53,727 nucleotides of DNA from Acidocella sp. GTDB taxonomy: Bacteria; Pseudomonadota; Alphaproteobacteria; Acetobacterales; Acetobacteraceae. The DNA lies in assembly GCF_028687955.1 (NCBI RefSeq), contig NZ_JAQTZC010000004.1, positions 1-53,727 of the forward strand, read 5' to 3'. This document shows, in pieces, positions 40,651 through 49,707 of this stretch. Every line of letters begins with the position of its first letter. Position 1 is the first letter of the stretch. A program made the translations under genes and the position numbers. The notes beneath the pieces are model-generated. The model did no database searches, was not told the DNA's origin, and was given only the letters and a program-made list of their open reading frames with translations.

Positions 40651-41944
40651 CGCAAACCCCAAGCATTGGAGCGGCCTTTACGCGCATTTCCTCATACTCC
40701 GCATCCGGTTGGCTGTCGGCCACGATGCCGCCGCCCGCCTGCATCAGAACATGGGCGGGGGTCACGATCAACGTGCGGATGATGATGGAACTGTCCATCG
40801 CGCCATCAAAACCGATCCAGGCGATGATGCCGCAATAGGGCCCGCGGCGGCAGGGTTCCAATTCGTCGATGATCTGCATGGCGCGGATTTTCGGCGCCCC
40901 GGTGATCGAGCCGCCAGGCAGGGTGGCGCGCAGCAGGTCGATGGCGCCAAGCCCGGGGCGCAACCGGGCGGTGACGCTGGAGACCAGATGATGCACCGAG
41001 GCGAAGCTCTCGACCTTGCAAAGCTCCGGCACGCGCACGCTGCCGATTTGTGCGGCGCGGCCGATATCATGGCGGAGCAGATCGGTGATCATCAGGTTTT
41101 CGGCACGGTCCTTCGGGCTTTGCGCAAGCGCGGCGGCAAGGGCTGCATCGCGCCGCGCATCGGCATGGCGCGGGCGTGTGCCTTTAATCGGCCGGGTCTC
41201 GATCTCGCCGCCGGGCGAGAGGCTGATGAAACGTTCCGGTGAGGCGCTGAGCAGCGCGAGGCCCTCGCCGCAGTCCAGATAGGCGGCGAACGGCGCCGGG
41301 CTGGCTTGGCGCAAGGCGAGGTAGAGAGCGGCGGGATCAAGCTGCGCGGGCCGCGGGGCGGTGTGCCGCAGGGTGAAGTTCGCCTGATAGATGTCCCCCG
41401 CGCGGATGTAGGCGAGAATTCGCTCCACCTGGGCGATGTAGTCATCGCGTCTCATGTCCGCCTGCCAATGGAGTTTGGGCAATGGCGCGGGTGAGGGAGT
41501 TTGCGTCAGGCGGACGAGGAGGGTATCGGCGCGGGCGGCGGTTTCCTGCCCGGGGCGGTCCCGCATGATCAGCCAGCAGCGCCGCGCGGCGTGGTCAAAG
41601 CCGAGCAGCGTATCGTAAAAACCGATGGCCATATCAGGAAGGTTCATCGAGTTGCCATGGCGTGAGGCGACCGGCTCCAGCCCCAGCCCCAGATCGTAGC
41701 TGAAAAACCCGGCCGCGCCGCCGGTGAAGGGCAGGGGGCCGGGGATTGGCGTGTGGCGGGCCAATTCTTCCGCCACCTGGGCGAGTTGCGCGCCGCGCAG
41801 GACTTTGAAGGGATCGACGCAAATATAGCTGAAACGGCTGCGGGCATCACCGGCGGCGGCGCTGTCCAGAAAGGCGATATGCGGCGCCGGCATCAAGGCG
41901 GCAAAGCAATCCTGCGGCGCGCGCCAGGGGATTTCGTGAATCAC
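40643..41944 (-). CDS. pabB: Aminodeoxychorismate synthase component I
   Basis: PabB converts chorismate plus ammonia to 4-amino-4-deoxychorismate for folate. It is 433 aa of the chorismate-binding family, with FSYDLGLGLE, YIAQVERILAYIRAGDIYQANFTLRH, SPERFISLSPGGEIETRPIKGTRPR, DLLRHDIGRAAQIGSVRVPELCKVESF and PGGSITGAPKIRAMQIIDELEP. The PIKGT motif, with Lys where anthranilate synthases have Ala, is diagnostic for PabB. The glutamine amidotransferase partner is not nearby. It begins 11 nt after nadC stops, so it appears to be the fourth gene of the nad transcription unit. Confidence 0.93.
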   Translation of the reverse strand: MIHEIPWRAPQDCFAALMPAPHIAFLDSAAAGDARSRFSYICVDPFKVLRGAQLAQVAEELARHTPIPGPLPFTGGAAGFFSYDLGLGLEPVASRHGNSMNLPDMAIGFYDTLLGFDHAARRCWLIMRDRPGQETAARADTLLVRLTQTPSPAPLPKLHWQADMRRDDYIAQVERILAYIRAGDIYQANFTLRHTAPRPAQLDPAALYLALRQASPAPFAAYLDCGEGLALLSASPERFISLSPGGEIETRPIKGTRPRHADARRDAALAAALAQSPKDRAENLMITDLLRHDIGRAAQIGSVRVPELCKVESFASVHHLVSSVTARLRPGLGAIDLLRATLPGGSITGAPKIRAMQIIDELEPCRRGPYCGIIAWIGFDGAMDSSIIIRTLIVTPAHVLMQAGGGIVADSQPDAEYEEMRVKAAPMLGVCGG

Positions 41945-41955
41945 CAGCAGGCGGC

Positions 41956-42801
41956 TCAGCTCACGCGGACAAAATCAAGTCCGATGTCCAGAACCTTCGC
42001 GCTATGGGTTAGCCAGCCCGCCGAGATCAGCTCCACCCCGGTTTCCGCGATGGCGGCGGCGCTCGCGGGGGTGATTCGGCCGGAGGCTTCGGCGATGGCG
42101 CGGCCATTTATCATCGCCACCGCCTGGCGAAGCTGCGCTGTGTCCATATTGTCCAGCAGCACGGCGTCCACGCCTTCGTGCAGCACCTCTTGCAACTGCG
42201 CCAGCGTGTCCACCTCAATTTCGATTTTCACGAGATGCCCGGCGGCACGTTTGGCCGCGCGCAGGGCCGGGGCGATGCCACCGGCCAGGGCGATGTGATT
42301 GTCCTTGATGAGGATCGCATCATCAAGGCCGAAGCGATGGTTGGCGCCGCCGCCGCACCGCACCGCGTATTTTTGCGCAAAGCGCAGCCCCGGCGTGGTT
42401 TTGCGCGTGCAGGTGATGCGCGCCTTGGTGTGGGTGATGGCATCGGCAATGCCGCGCGTGGCGGTGGCAATGCCCGAGAGCGGGCCAAGGAAATTCAGCG
42501 CGACGCGCTCGGCGGTTAAAATGCCGCGGGCCGAGCCGGAGATTTCCGCGATCACTTCGCCAGGCGTGACGCGCGAGGCATCCGGAAGTTTTGCGGTGAA
42601 GACAATGCTGCGGTCGATCAGGCCAAAGGCGGCGCGCGCGAAATCCAGCCCGGCCACCACGCCGGGGTCGCGCGCGACGAGTGTGCAAACGGCCTGGCGC
42701 TCGGGCGGCACCACGGCCTCGGTGGTGATATCTCCGGCGCGGCCGAGATCTTCCAGCAATCCCTCCCGCACCGCTTGTTCAACGAGAAGATAAGGGATCA
42801 T
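41956..42801 (-). CDS. nadC: Nicotinate-nucleotide diphosphorylase (carboxylating)
   Basis: NadC converts quinolinate and PRPP to nicotinate mononucleotide, the last dedicated de novo NAD step. It is 281 aa with [91 protein letters not shown] and [31 protein letters not shown]. The ATG overlaps the nadB stop by 4 nt. Confidence 0.96.
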   Translation of the reverse strand: MIPYLLVEQAVREGLLEDLGRAGDITTEAVVPPERQAVCTLVARDPGVVAGLDFARAAFGLIDRSIVFTAKLPDASRVTPGEVIAEISGSARGILTAERVALNFLGPLSGIATATRGIADAITHTKARITCTRKTTPGLRFAQKYAVRCGGGANHRFGLDDAILIKDNHIALAGGIAPALRAAKRAAGHLVKIEIEVDTLAQLQEVLHEGVDAVLLDNMDTAQLRQAVAMINGRAIAEASGRITPASAAAIAETGVELISAGWLTHSAKVLDIGLDFVRVS

Positions 42802-44261
42802 GCGTTCAGTCCTGTATCGGCAAGGCCGGAAAGATTGATGGTGGATGAGGTTGCCTGCGCTGGGTCGGTGTGCGGAAAATCCGCGCGGGTATGCGCGCCG
42901 CGACTCTCGCGCCGGCGCAGGGCCGATTGCGCCATGAGCAGCGCCACCAGCGCGGCATCAGACTGCGCGGCGAGCGGGCGCAACCGCGCCACGGCGGCTT
43001 CAAGCTCCGGCGCGTTGCGATAAATACCCAGGCTCTGGCTGCAAATTTCACGCACAACCGGTGCCTGCCGGGACGCCTGCCGCGCAGGCAGCGGGGCATC
43101 CGTGGCCTCTGCCGTGCGTCCGCTCACGGCCTGCGCCACGATGCGCCCGGTCACCATCGCTTCCAGCAATGAGTTGCTGGCAAGGCGGTTGGCGCCATGC
43201 AGCCCGGTCGCGGCGGCCTCGCCGCAGGCGAACAAACCCGTCACGCTGCTTTCGCAATCGGCGTTCACCGCGATGCCGCCCATATGGTAATGGGCAGCGG
43301 GGCGCACCGGGATCGGCTGGGTCGCAGGGTCGATCCCTTGCGCGCGGCAAGTGGTGAAAATGCCTGGGAATTTCTTCGGTGGCACCCGCCGCGCATCAAG
43401 AAAAACGCTGTCATTCGCTGCATATTTTGCCGCCACCGCGCGCGCGACGATGTCTCGTGCCGCAAGGTCCAAGCCATTCATGAACCGCGTGCCCGCGTTG
43501 TCGATGAACACAGCGCCCTCCCCGCGCACGGCTTCGCTCACCAGCGGCATCGGGTCCAGCCCGCAGGAAAGAGCCGTGGGGTGGAACTGCACGAATTCCA
43601 TATCGCGCAGATCGGCCCCCGCCCTGGCGGCCAGCGCCAGACCGGTGCCGGTGGCGCCCAGCGGATTAGTGGTGTGCGCGAATAGCCCGCCGGCGCCGCC
43701 GGTGGCGATCACCGCGCAAGTGGTGGCGATGCTGAGCGCGCCGGCGGGCGTTGCGGCATGCACGGCGCAAACCCTGTTGCCGCGCACGGCAAGTTCGGTG
43801 ACCAGGGTGTGTTCGTGTATCGTGATGTGTTCCGCAGCGCGCACGGCGTTGATCAGCACGCGCATCACCTCGGCGCCGGTGGCGTCCTTGGCGTGGACGA
43901 TGCGGCGGCGTGAGTGCGCGGCCTCCAGCCCGAGCGCCAGCGTGCCGTTCGCATGGCGGCCAAAATCCGCGCCGCGCCGGGTGAGGAAATCAATCGCCCA
44001 AGGCCCGGCCTCGATAATCCTGCGCACCACCGCGGCGTCGCACAGCCCGGCGCCGGCGCTCAAGGTATCCTGCGTGTGCATGGCAAAATCGTCATCCGGA
44101 CCAACCGCCGCGGCAACGCCGCCCTGTGCCCAGCCGCTGGCGGTCTCAAACCCCAGCGTGCCGCCGCACAGCAGCACCACCGGGCGCGGCGCCAGGCAGA
44201 GCGCCGCCATCAACCCCGCGGCGCCGCCGCCGATGATTACCGGGCAGCCATGCGCGCTCAT
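42798..44261 (-). CDS. nadB: L-aspartate oxidase
   Basis: NadB is the FAD enzyme that oxidises L-aspartate to iminoaspartate, the substrate of NadA. It is 487 aa with FAD loop [138 protein letters not shown]. The C-terminal helical domain carries the usual arginine-rich stretch ([16 protein letters not shown]). It overlaps nadA by 4 nt. Confidence 0.96.
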   Translation of the reverse strand: MSAHGCPVIIGGGAAGLMAALCLAPRPVVLLCGGTLGFETASGWAQGGVAAAVGPDDDFAMHTQDTLSAGAGLCDAAVVRRIIEAGPWAIDFLTRRGADFGRHANGTLALGLEAAHSRRRIVHAKDATGAEVMRVLINAVRAAEHITIHEHTLVTELAVRGNRVCAVHAATPAGALSIATTCAVIATGGAGGLFAHTTNPLGATGTGLALAARAGADLRDMEFVQFHPTALSCGLDPMPLVSEAVRGEGAVFIDNAGTRFMNGLDLAARDIVARAVAAKYAANDSVFLDARRVPPKKFPGIFTTCRAQGIDPATQPIPVRPAAHYHMGGIAVNADCESSVTGLFACGEAAATGLHGANRLASNSLLEAMVTGRIVAQAVSGRTAEATDAPLPARQASRQAPVVREICSQSLGIYRNAPELEAAVARLRPLAAQSDAALVALLMAQSALRRRESRGAHTRADFPHTDPAQATSSTINLSGLADTGLNA

Positions 44262-45226
44262 TGCACCGCGAGCATGCGTTCCACCGACAATCGCGCGCGC
44301 GCCATCAATGCGGGTTCAATTTCCACCTGCGTTTGCATTGTCTCCAGGCATTCACGGATGTTTGGCAGCGTGATCCGCTTCATGTGCGGGCAGAGGTTGC
44401 AGGGGCGGATGAACTCGGTGCCCGGATGGCCGGCGGCAACATTATCGCTCATCGAACATTCGGTGATCAGCACCACGCGGGCGGGCTTCTCGCGCGCCAC
44501 ATAATCGCTCATGGCGGCGGTGGAACCCGCAAAGTCCGACACCGCGACAACATCCGGCGGACATTCGGGATGCGCCAGCACGGTCAGGCCGGGGTGGGCG
44601 GCGCGCAGGTTCGCAATCTCCTGCGGGGTGAAGCGCTCATGCACCTCGCAATGCCCGGCCCAGGTGATGATTTTCACATGGGTCTGCGCCGCGATGTTCT
44701 GCGCCAGGTATTCATCGGGCAGCATGATCACTTCCGGCACGCCCAGGCTCTCGACAATTTTCTTCGCATTGCCCGAGGTGCAGCAGATGTCGGACTCCGC
44801 CTTCACCGCCGCCGAGGTGTTCACATACGCCACCACCGGCACGCCGGGATGGCGCTGGCGCAGCAGGCGAATATCCGCGGCGGTGATGCTCTCAGCCAGC
44901 GAGCAGCCGGCCCGCGTATCGGGGATCAGCACGGTCTTCGCGGGGTTCAGCAGTTTCGCGGTTTCAGCCATGAAGTGCACGCCCGCCAGCACGATCACGT
45001 CAGCATCGGCGTTCATCGCCTCGCGCGCCAGCAGCAGGCTGTCGCCAACAATATCGGCAACACCGTGGAAAATTTCCGGCGTCTGGTAATTATGCGCCAG
45101 GATCACCGCGTTGCGCTCGCGCTTGAGGCGGTGGATCGCCTCGATATCAGGTGAGAACAGCGCCCATTCGATGGGGGGAATCACGCGGCTAACGCGCTGG
45201 TAGAGCTGGGTAAGATCCAACGGCAT
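44258..45226 (-). CDS. nadA: Quinolinate synthase A
   Basis: NadA is a [4Fe-4S] enzyme that condenses iminoaspartate and dihydroxyacetone phosphate to quinolinate. It is 322 aa with cluster cysteines in [17 protein letters not shown] and CNLCPHMK, plus [50 protein letters not shown] and GSTAAM. Start ATG 45226 has a GGA 7 nt upstream and fits the family N-terminus ([12 protein letters not shown]). An in-frame ATG at 45256 lies inside the operator palindrome and is not favoured. It is the first gene of nadA-nadB-nadC-pabB-pabC. Confidence 0.96.
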   Translation of the reverse strand: MPLDLTQLYQRVSRVIPPIEWALFSPDIEAIHRLKRERNAVILAHNYQTPEIFHGVADIVGDSLLLAREAMNADADVIVLAGVHFMAETAKLLNPAKTVLIPDTRAGCSLAESITAADIRLLRQRHPGVPVVAYVNTSAAVKAESDICCTSGNAKKIVESLGVPEVIMLPDEYLAQNIAAQTHVKIITWAGHCEVHERFTPQEIANLRAAHPGLTVLAHPECPPDVVAVSDFAGSTAAMSDYVAREKPARVVLITECSMSDNVAAGHPGTEFIRPCNLCPHMKRITLPNIRECLETMQTQVEIEPALMARARLSVERMLAVQ

Positions 45227-45237
45227 GGTACATCCAA

Positions 45238-45258
45238 TAATGCTCAAATTGAGCATAA
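45238..45258 (-). promoter_or_regulatory. Predicted NadQ operator 1 (nadA leader)
   Basis: This is a 21-bp near-perfect palindrome with centre at 45248 and core TGCTCAA-A-TTGAGCA, extended by one mismatch pair to outer TAA/TTA. It lies 12-32 nt upstream of the nadA start, where it would block transcription initiation. The adjacent gene encodes a NadQ-type regulator. Binding is inferred from position and symmetry. Confidence 0.7.
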
Positions 45259-45267
45259 ATAGGTCAG

Positions 45268-45288
45268 AAAAAAACGGGCGCGCGCCCG
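45268..45288 (-). terminator. Intrinsic terminator between nadQ and nadA
   Basis: On the minus strand the perfect GC palindrome CGGGCGCGCGCCCG is followed by seven T. It would stop the nadQ transcript 39 nt past its stop codon and before the nadA promoter/operator. Confidence 0.85.
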
Positions 45289-45301
45289 GTCGTACAGCCG
45301 C

Positions 45302-45322
45302 TTATACTGGCCTTGAGCATAA
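45302..45322 (-). promoter_or_regulatory. Predicted NadQ operator 2 (degenerate)
   Basis: One half, TTGAGCATAA on the plus strand, is identical to the right half of operator 1. The other half, TTATACTGGC, keeps TTAT and CT. The centre (45312) is 64 bp from the centre of operator 1, about six helical turns. It lies 4 nt past the nadQ stop, on the far side of the terminator. Confidence 0.5.
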
Positions 45323-45326
45323 CCCG

Positions 45327-46265
45327 TCAAGCGCGCGGGAGCGGCGGCTTGGTTCCGGCGTAGGCGCGCTCCTGGAGGATATCAGCGCGGAACCTGAACA
45401 GCTTGGCCGGGCGCCCGCCGGTGGCCCCGGCCATCTGGCCGGTTTCCTCGACCAGCGCCTGCTGTTCAACCAGGCGGCGGAAGTTTTGTTTATGGAGGAG
45501 CTGCCCGGCCAGTGCCTCCACGCTGCGTTGCAGGTCCAGCAGAGTGAAGCTGGGGGGCATCAGCTCGAACACCACCGGGCGGTAGGTGATTTTGGCGCGC
45601 AGCCGGGCGATGCCGGTGGCCAGGATCCGCCGGTGGTCCTGGCGCATGGCGTGGCCAAGCCGGGGGGCCGGGGTGGTGTGGCAGGCAATGCCGTCGCGCG
45701 CCGCCTCGGACACCAGCCCCGCCTCGTAGAGCAGCTCATAGCGTTGCAGCACCAGCTCCTCGTTCCAGCGCCGGCCTTCCAGGCCAAAAGCGATGGCGGC
45801 GCGTTGCTTGCGCGCGCGGCGCGCCGCCGGGTTGGCGCCGGCCTGCGCCCAGGCCCGCAGCGCGGCGGGCAGGGGGGCTGGCAGATCCGCGCCTTGGCGG
45901 TGGTCCTCCCAGGGAAAATAATCATACCAGTTGCGCCAGCTGGCGCCGCCGTCCAGCGTTTTTGGCTGCTCGCGGGTCAGCGCCAGATAGGAGATCGAAA
46001 TCGCGCGGCCAAAGCCCCCCAGCGCGGCGTTGCGGTCGTTATCGGCGAATGTGTAGAGCTGTTCGACATAGCCCAGCGGATGATGCGTCTGGCGTTCCAC
46101 CCAGGAGCGCGTGCCTGCCTGTAGCGAGCGATGCTCGGGCGAAAGTGGGCCGGAGGGCAGGGAGGTACCCTCCGCAATGGTCAGCACGCGCGGCGTCCCG
46201 GCCGTGACCGCGACCAGAACGGCAATCAGCTCAGCACTTACGGAACCAGGCCGGTTTTCGATCAT
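45327..46265 (-). CDS. nadQ: NAD biosynthesis regulator, NadQ type (Nudix-like domain plus winged helix)
   Basis: This 312-aa protein has an N-terminal Nudix-like fold (AELIAVLVAVTAGTPRVLTI, SLPSGPLSPEHRSLQAGTRSWVERQT). Its would-be Nudix box lacks the REUxEExGU catalytic pattern, so hydrolysis is unlikely. Next comes LGYVEQLYTFAD, WYDYFPWEDHRQG, and a C-terminal winged-helix-like region (YRPVVFELMPPSFTLLDLQRSVEALAGQLLHKQNFRRLVEQQALVEETG, ATGGRPAKLFRFR). This matches the alphaproteobacterial NadQ family, which controls nadABC. Start ATG 46265 has a weak ribosome binding site. It is upstream of nadA on the same strand, separated by a terminator and two operator-like palindromes. No such site is seen in its own upstream gap. 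Confidence 0.88.
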   Translation of the reverse strand: MIENRPGSVSAELIAVLVAVTAGTPRVLTIAEGTSLPSGPLSPEHRSLQAGTRSWVERQTHHPLGYVEQLYTFADNDRNAALGGFGRAISISYLALTREQPKTLDGGASWRNWYDYFPWEDHRQGADLPAPLPAALRAWAQAGANPAARRARKQRAAIAFGLEGRRWNEELVLQRYELLYEAGLVSEAARDGIACHTTPAPRLGHAMRQDHRRILATGIARLRAKITYRPVVFELMPPSFTLLDLQRSVEALAGQLLHKQNFRRLVEQQALVEETGQMAGATGGRPAKLFRFRADILQERAYAGTKPPLPRA

Positions 46266-46409
46266 GGGCTTATTTCGCAGATGGCGGCGGGCGCTGGCAA
46301 GGCCGGGTGCGGCCATTGCGCGCATTGAAAATCCGCGCTGGGGCAATATGTATCGCGGGCGGCGGCGCTCACCTGCCACGCGCGACATAACATCAGAAAG
46401 GGGAACAGC

Positions 46410-46955
46410 ATGGCGGCCGCGATTTATGACATTCCGTTGAAGAGCATCGAGGGCAAGGCGGCGAACCTTGGCGATTACAAGGGCAAGGTGCTGCTGGTGG
46501 TGAATGTCGCCTCCAAATGCGGGCTGACCCCGCAGTATGAGGGGTTGCAGAAGCTTTACGCCGAGAAGCATGACGCCGGGCTGGAAGTGCTGGGGTTTCC
46601 CGCGAATAATTTTAAGGAACAGGAGCCGGGGAGCGAGGCGGAGATCGCCAGTTTTTGCAGCACCACCTACGATGTGCAATTTCCGCTGTTCAGCAAAATC
46701 TCGGTGGCGGGGGCGGATAAGCATCCGTTGTATCAGGCGTTGACAGCAGCCAAGCCGCAAGCTGAGGGCGGCGATGCCTTCCGCACCCGGCTGGAGGGTT
46801 TTGGCATCGCCACCAACCCGGCGCCCGAGGTGCTGTGGAATTTCGAGAAATTCGTCGTCGGCCGCGATGGTGAGGTCGTCGCCCGTTTCACGCCGGATGT
46901 GGCGGCTGATGACTCGCGCCTGCGCGCCGCGCTGGATGCCGCGCTGGCGGCCTGA
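46410..46955 (+). CDS. Glutathione peroxidase
   Basis: This thiol peroxidase of the glutathione peroxidase fold reduces hydroperoxides, probably using glutathione or thioredoxin. It is 181 aa with the catalytic Cys (not selenocysteine) in VNVASKCGLTPQYEGL, Gln in NNFKEQEPGS, and Trp-Asn in VLWNFEKFVV. The usual FPCNQF motif reads FPANNF here, so the nearby extra Cys is absent. Start ATG 46410 has AAAGGGG 7 nt upstream. It is divergent from nadQ with a 144-nt gap. Confidence 0.94.
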   Translation: MAAAIYDIPLKSIEGKAANLGDYKGKVLLVVNVASKCGLTPQYEGLQKLYAEKHDAGLEVLGFPANNFKEQEPGSEAEIASFCSTTYDVQFPLFSKISVAGADKHPLYQALTAAKPQAEGGDAFRTRLEGFGIATNPAPEVLWNFEKFVVGRDGEVVARFTPDVAADDSRLRAALDAALAA

Positions 46956-46965
46956 ATCCAGCTAT

Positions 46966-47178
46966 TTAGTGGTAGGTGTAAAGATAGCCGGCGGTCTCAT
47001 CGGGACCGGCGGTTGTTTTTTCGGACGCGGGCGCGGCGCGGCGTTCAATCGGCCGCGCGGCGACGAACTGGGTTTTCACCGATGGCGCGGGAACGCTGTG
47101 GCTTTGCACCGCTTGGACAGGACGGTGGAAGCGCGGCACGGCCCAGAGGATAAAACCGCGGGATGGTTTGCTGGTCAT
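46966..47178 (-). CDS. Small hypothetical protein, 70 aa
   Basis: I do not recognise this protein. It starts MTSKPSRGFILWAVPRFHR, is basic (many Arg/Lys) in its first two-thirds, and ends GYLYTYH. A good ribosome binding site (GAGG, 8 nt upstream of ATG 47178) and an AT-rich upstream region (47215-47282) support expression. It is convergent with gpx, with only 10 nt between stops. A longer in-frame start at 47256 lacks a ribosome binding site. No membrane segment or known motif is visible. Confidence 0.5.
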   Translation of the reverse strand: MTSKPSRGFILWAVPRFHRPVQAVQSHSVPAPSVKTQFVAARPIERRAAPASEKTTAGPDETAGYLYTYH

Positions 47179-47318
47179 CGTGGATGCCTCATGGTTGTGC
47201 CGCTGGTTTAGGCGGTCATACTCAAGGTGTATAGTGAATTTTTGTGATAAAATCATTAAGAATCAGATAATTGAAGAAATGCATCCAAGCCCTTCGGGCG
47301 CCCGCAGGCGGGGCTGGC

Positions 47319-48056
47319 TTAGCTCTGCGCGGGTTTTCCCGGCACGCGGGTAAATAGCGATTTCGGGGCGAAATTGGCCACCCAGGCCAGGGCGGCGAAC
47401 CATAGTGGAAAGGTGATGACGCCGCGCCCCGCCGCGATGCCCTGGATGATCCGCCGCGCGGCTTCATCGGCGCCGAGCATGCCTGGCATCGGGTAGGGGT
47501 TTTTCGCGGTCATCGGTGTACGGATGAAGCCCGGGCGCACCAGGGTCAGCGCGACGCCCTCGCGCGCGGCGCCTGGGCTGGCGGCGCGCACCCAGAAATC
47601 CAGCGCGGCCTTGGCGGCGCTATAGGCGGGGGAGGTGGGCAGCGCGATCAGCCCGGCGATGGAGCCGATGATGACGATGCGCGGCGTTTTGCGCGCCATC
47701 GCGGGCAAAACGGTGTTGAACACACCATCCAGATTGGTGGCGAACACGCGGCGGATCTGCTCTTCCTGCTCACGGTTGGCCAGGCCCGGTCCGGCGGAGA
47801 CCCCGGCATTGGCGATCATCAGGTCAAGCTGTTCCAGCCCCGCCACCCAACCGGCTATTTCCTCCCGGCTGGTGACATCGGCCACCGCCTGTGTAACCCG
47901 CGCGCCCTTGGCCTGCGCGGCGGCGGCGGTTTGGGCGAGGCGCGCAGCATCGCGCCCGGCCAGATGCAGTGTGATCCCTGGGGCCGCGTAACCCAGGGCA
48001 AGGGCCTGTCCCAGCCCGCTGGAGGCGCCGGTGATCGCGATGCTCTGATACTGCAT
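47319..48056 (-). CDS. Short-chain dehydrogenase/reductase (SDR)
   Basis: This NAD(P)-dependent oxidoreductase of unknown substrate is 245 aa with the classical cofactor motif ITGASSGLGQALALGYA (TGxxxGxG), DVTSREEI, NAGVS and the catalytic SPAYSAAKAALDFW (YxxxK). A Ser upstream (IIGSIAGL) completes the triad. The C-terminus is hydrophobic (VITFPLWFAALAWVANFAPKSLF), like small membrane-associated SDRs. Start ATG 48056 (MQYQSIAITG) fits the family. It is divergent from yicC with a 38-nt gap. Confidence 0.9.
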   Translation of the reverse strand: MQYQSIAITGASSGLGQALALGYAAPGITLHLAGRDAARLAQTAAAAQAKGARVTQAVADVTSREEIAGWVAGLEQLDLMIANAGVSAGPGLANREQEEQIRRVFATNLDGVFNTVLPAMARKTPRIVIIGSIAGLIALPTSPAYSAAKAALDFWVRAASPGAAREGVALTLVRPGFIRTPMTAKNPYPMPGMLGADEAARRIIQGIAAGRGVITFPLWFAALAWVANFAPKSLFTRVPGKPAQS

Positions 48057-48094
48057 ATGGGCAGCGTAGCAGCCTCCTGCTAAGAGGCCAGCCC

Positions 48095-48997
48095 ATGAAC
48101 GCAAAAACCTCAATCGCCTCGATGACCGGCTTCTCGCGCACCCACGGGCAGGCCGGCCCTGTCTCCTGGATATGGGAGCTGCGCAGCGTCAACGGCAAAG
48201 GGCTGGATATCAAGCTCCGCCTGCCCGGCGGGCTGGATGCGCTGGAGTTCCCCCTGCGTGACCTCGCCGCCAGGCGGCTGAAGCGCGGGAATGTTTCCGG
48301 CACCCTCACCTTAAAGCGCGATGCGGTCTCGGGCATAATGCCCGATCTCGCGGTGCTGGAGCGGGTCAAGGAGCTGGCGATCGACCTGGCGGATAACATC
48401 CCCGGCGCGCTGCCCCCGCGCGCCGAGCTGCTGCTGGGTCTGCCGGGCGTGATGCGTAGTGTCTCCGCGCAGGATGATACCGAGGCGGAGCAGGCCGTCC
48501 TGGCCACCGCCGTGCAGGCGGGGTTCACCGGGGCGCTGGTGCAGCTGGTTGAGGCGCGCGCGGGCGAGGGGGCGCGGCTGGCGGGAATCGCCGCGGCGCT
48601 ACTGGGCGAGATCGAGGCGCTGCACGCCGCCGCCGCGGTGGAGGCGGCAACTCAGCCAGCCTTGCACAAGGCCCGGCTCACCGCGCAGCTGGCGGAAATC
48701 CTGGGCGCCACCCCGGCGCTGCCGGAGGAGCGGATCGCGCAGGAAATCGCCTTGCTGGCCACCAAATCGGACGTGCGCGAAGAGCTGGACCGGCTGCACG
48801 CGCATATCGGCGCCGCCCGCGCGCTGCTGGCCGAGGGTACGGGCATCGGCCGGAAGCTGGATTTTCTGATGCAGGAGTTCAACCGCGAGGCGAATACGCT
48901 GTGCAGCAAATCCGCCTCGCTGGCGCTCACCTCCATCGGCCTCTCGTTGAAGGCCGCGATTGAGCAGCTGCGCGAGCAGGTGCAAAACATTGAGTAA
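48095..48997 (+). CDS. yicC: YicC family protein (endoribonuclease/stress-associated)
   Basis: This 300-aa protein has the YicC N-terminus (SMTGFSRTHGQAGPVSWIWELRSVNGKGLDIKLRLPGG, LRDLAARRLKRGNV) and the C-terminal DUF1732 (GRKLDFLMQEFNREANTLCSKSASLALTSIGLSLKAAIEQLREQVQNIE). YicC proteins act on RNA as endoribonucleases or nuclease modulators. The ribosome binding site AGAGG is 7 nt before the ATG. It is followed by gmk with an 8-nt overlap, a widespread gene pair. Confidence 0.94.
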   Translation: MNAKTSIASMTGFSRTHGQAGPVSWIWELRSVNGKGLDIKLRLPGGLDALEFPLRDLAARRLKRGNVSGTLTLKRDAVSGIMPDLAVLERVKELAIDLADNIPGALPPRAELLLGLPGVMRSVSAQDDTEAEQAVLATAVQAGFTGALVQLVEARAGEGARLAGIAAALLGEIEALHAAAAVEAATQPALHKARLTAQLAEILGATPALPEERIAQEIALLATKSDVREELDRLHAHIGAARALLAEGTGIGRKLDFLMQEFNREANTLCSKSASLALTSIGLSLKAAIEQLREQVQNIE

Positions 48998-49589
48998 CCG
49001 GCGCGGGCTTTGCCTGGTGCTGGCCGCGCCCTCGGGGGCGGGCAAAACCACGCTCTCACGCGCGCTGCTGGAGCAGGACGACGCGCTCTCACTCTCGGTG
49101 AGCGTGACCACGCGCGCGCGCCGCCCCGGCGAGCAAGAGGGCAAGCATTATTATTTCATCAGCCAGGAGCGGTTTGATGAAATGGCGGCGGCGGGCGAAC
49201 TGCTGGAATATGCCCGCGTGTTCGGCCGCTCTTACGGCACGCCGCGCGGCCCGGTGGAGGCGGCGCTGAGCGCCGGGCAGGACGTGATGTTCGATATCGA
49301 CTGGCAGGGGTTTCGCCAGCTGCGCGCGGCCATGCCGGGCGATGTCGTGGGCGTGTTCATCAAGCCGCCCTCGCTGGAGGTGTTGCACCACCGGCTGACC
49401 AAGCGCGGCGATGCGCCGGAGCAGGTGGCGGAGCGGATGCGCCATGCCGAGGCGGAAATCTCCCATGCCGGGGAGTTTGACTATATCGTCGAGAATCACG
49501 ACCTGGATGTGGCGCTGGCGGACCTGCGCGCGATTCTGCGCGCCTGCCGGCTGGAGACGCGGCGGCAGGCGGCGCGGCCCGGTTTGTAA
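48990..49589 (+). CDS. gmk: Guanylate kinase
   Basis: Gmk phosphorylates GMP to GDP. It is 199 aa with P-loop LAAPSGAGKTTLSRALL, SVSVTTRARRPGEQEGKHYYF, GELLEYARVFGRSYGTPRGPVEAAL, DIDWQGFRQLRAAMPGDVVGVFIKPPSLEVL and the lid and C-terminal FDYIVENHDLD. The start is TTG 48990, overlapping the yicC end (TTGAGTAA). A TTG at 48960 would add ten residues inside yicC, without family support. Confidence 0.94.
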   Translation: MSNRRGLCLVLAAPSGAGKTTLSRALLEQDDALSLSVSVTTRARRPGEQEGKHYYFISQERFDEMAAAGELLEYARVFGRSYGTPRGPVEAALSAGQDVMFDIDWQGFRQLRAAMPGDVVGVFIKPPSLEVLHHRLTKRGDAPEQVAERMRHAEAEISHAGEFDYIVENHDLDVALADLRAILRACRLETRRQAARPGL

Positions 49590-49707
49590 ATATGCCAGGT
49601 TTATGCTATGAACCGGCCTGAACTCAGGATAAAATTATTAATGATATCAGTATGTTATCGCCTGTCCGGCGAGTCTTGCTCCGCCGTTGTCCGCGACCTG
49701 ATCTGAC

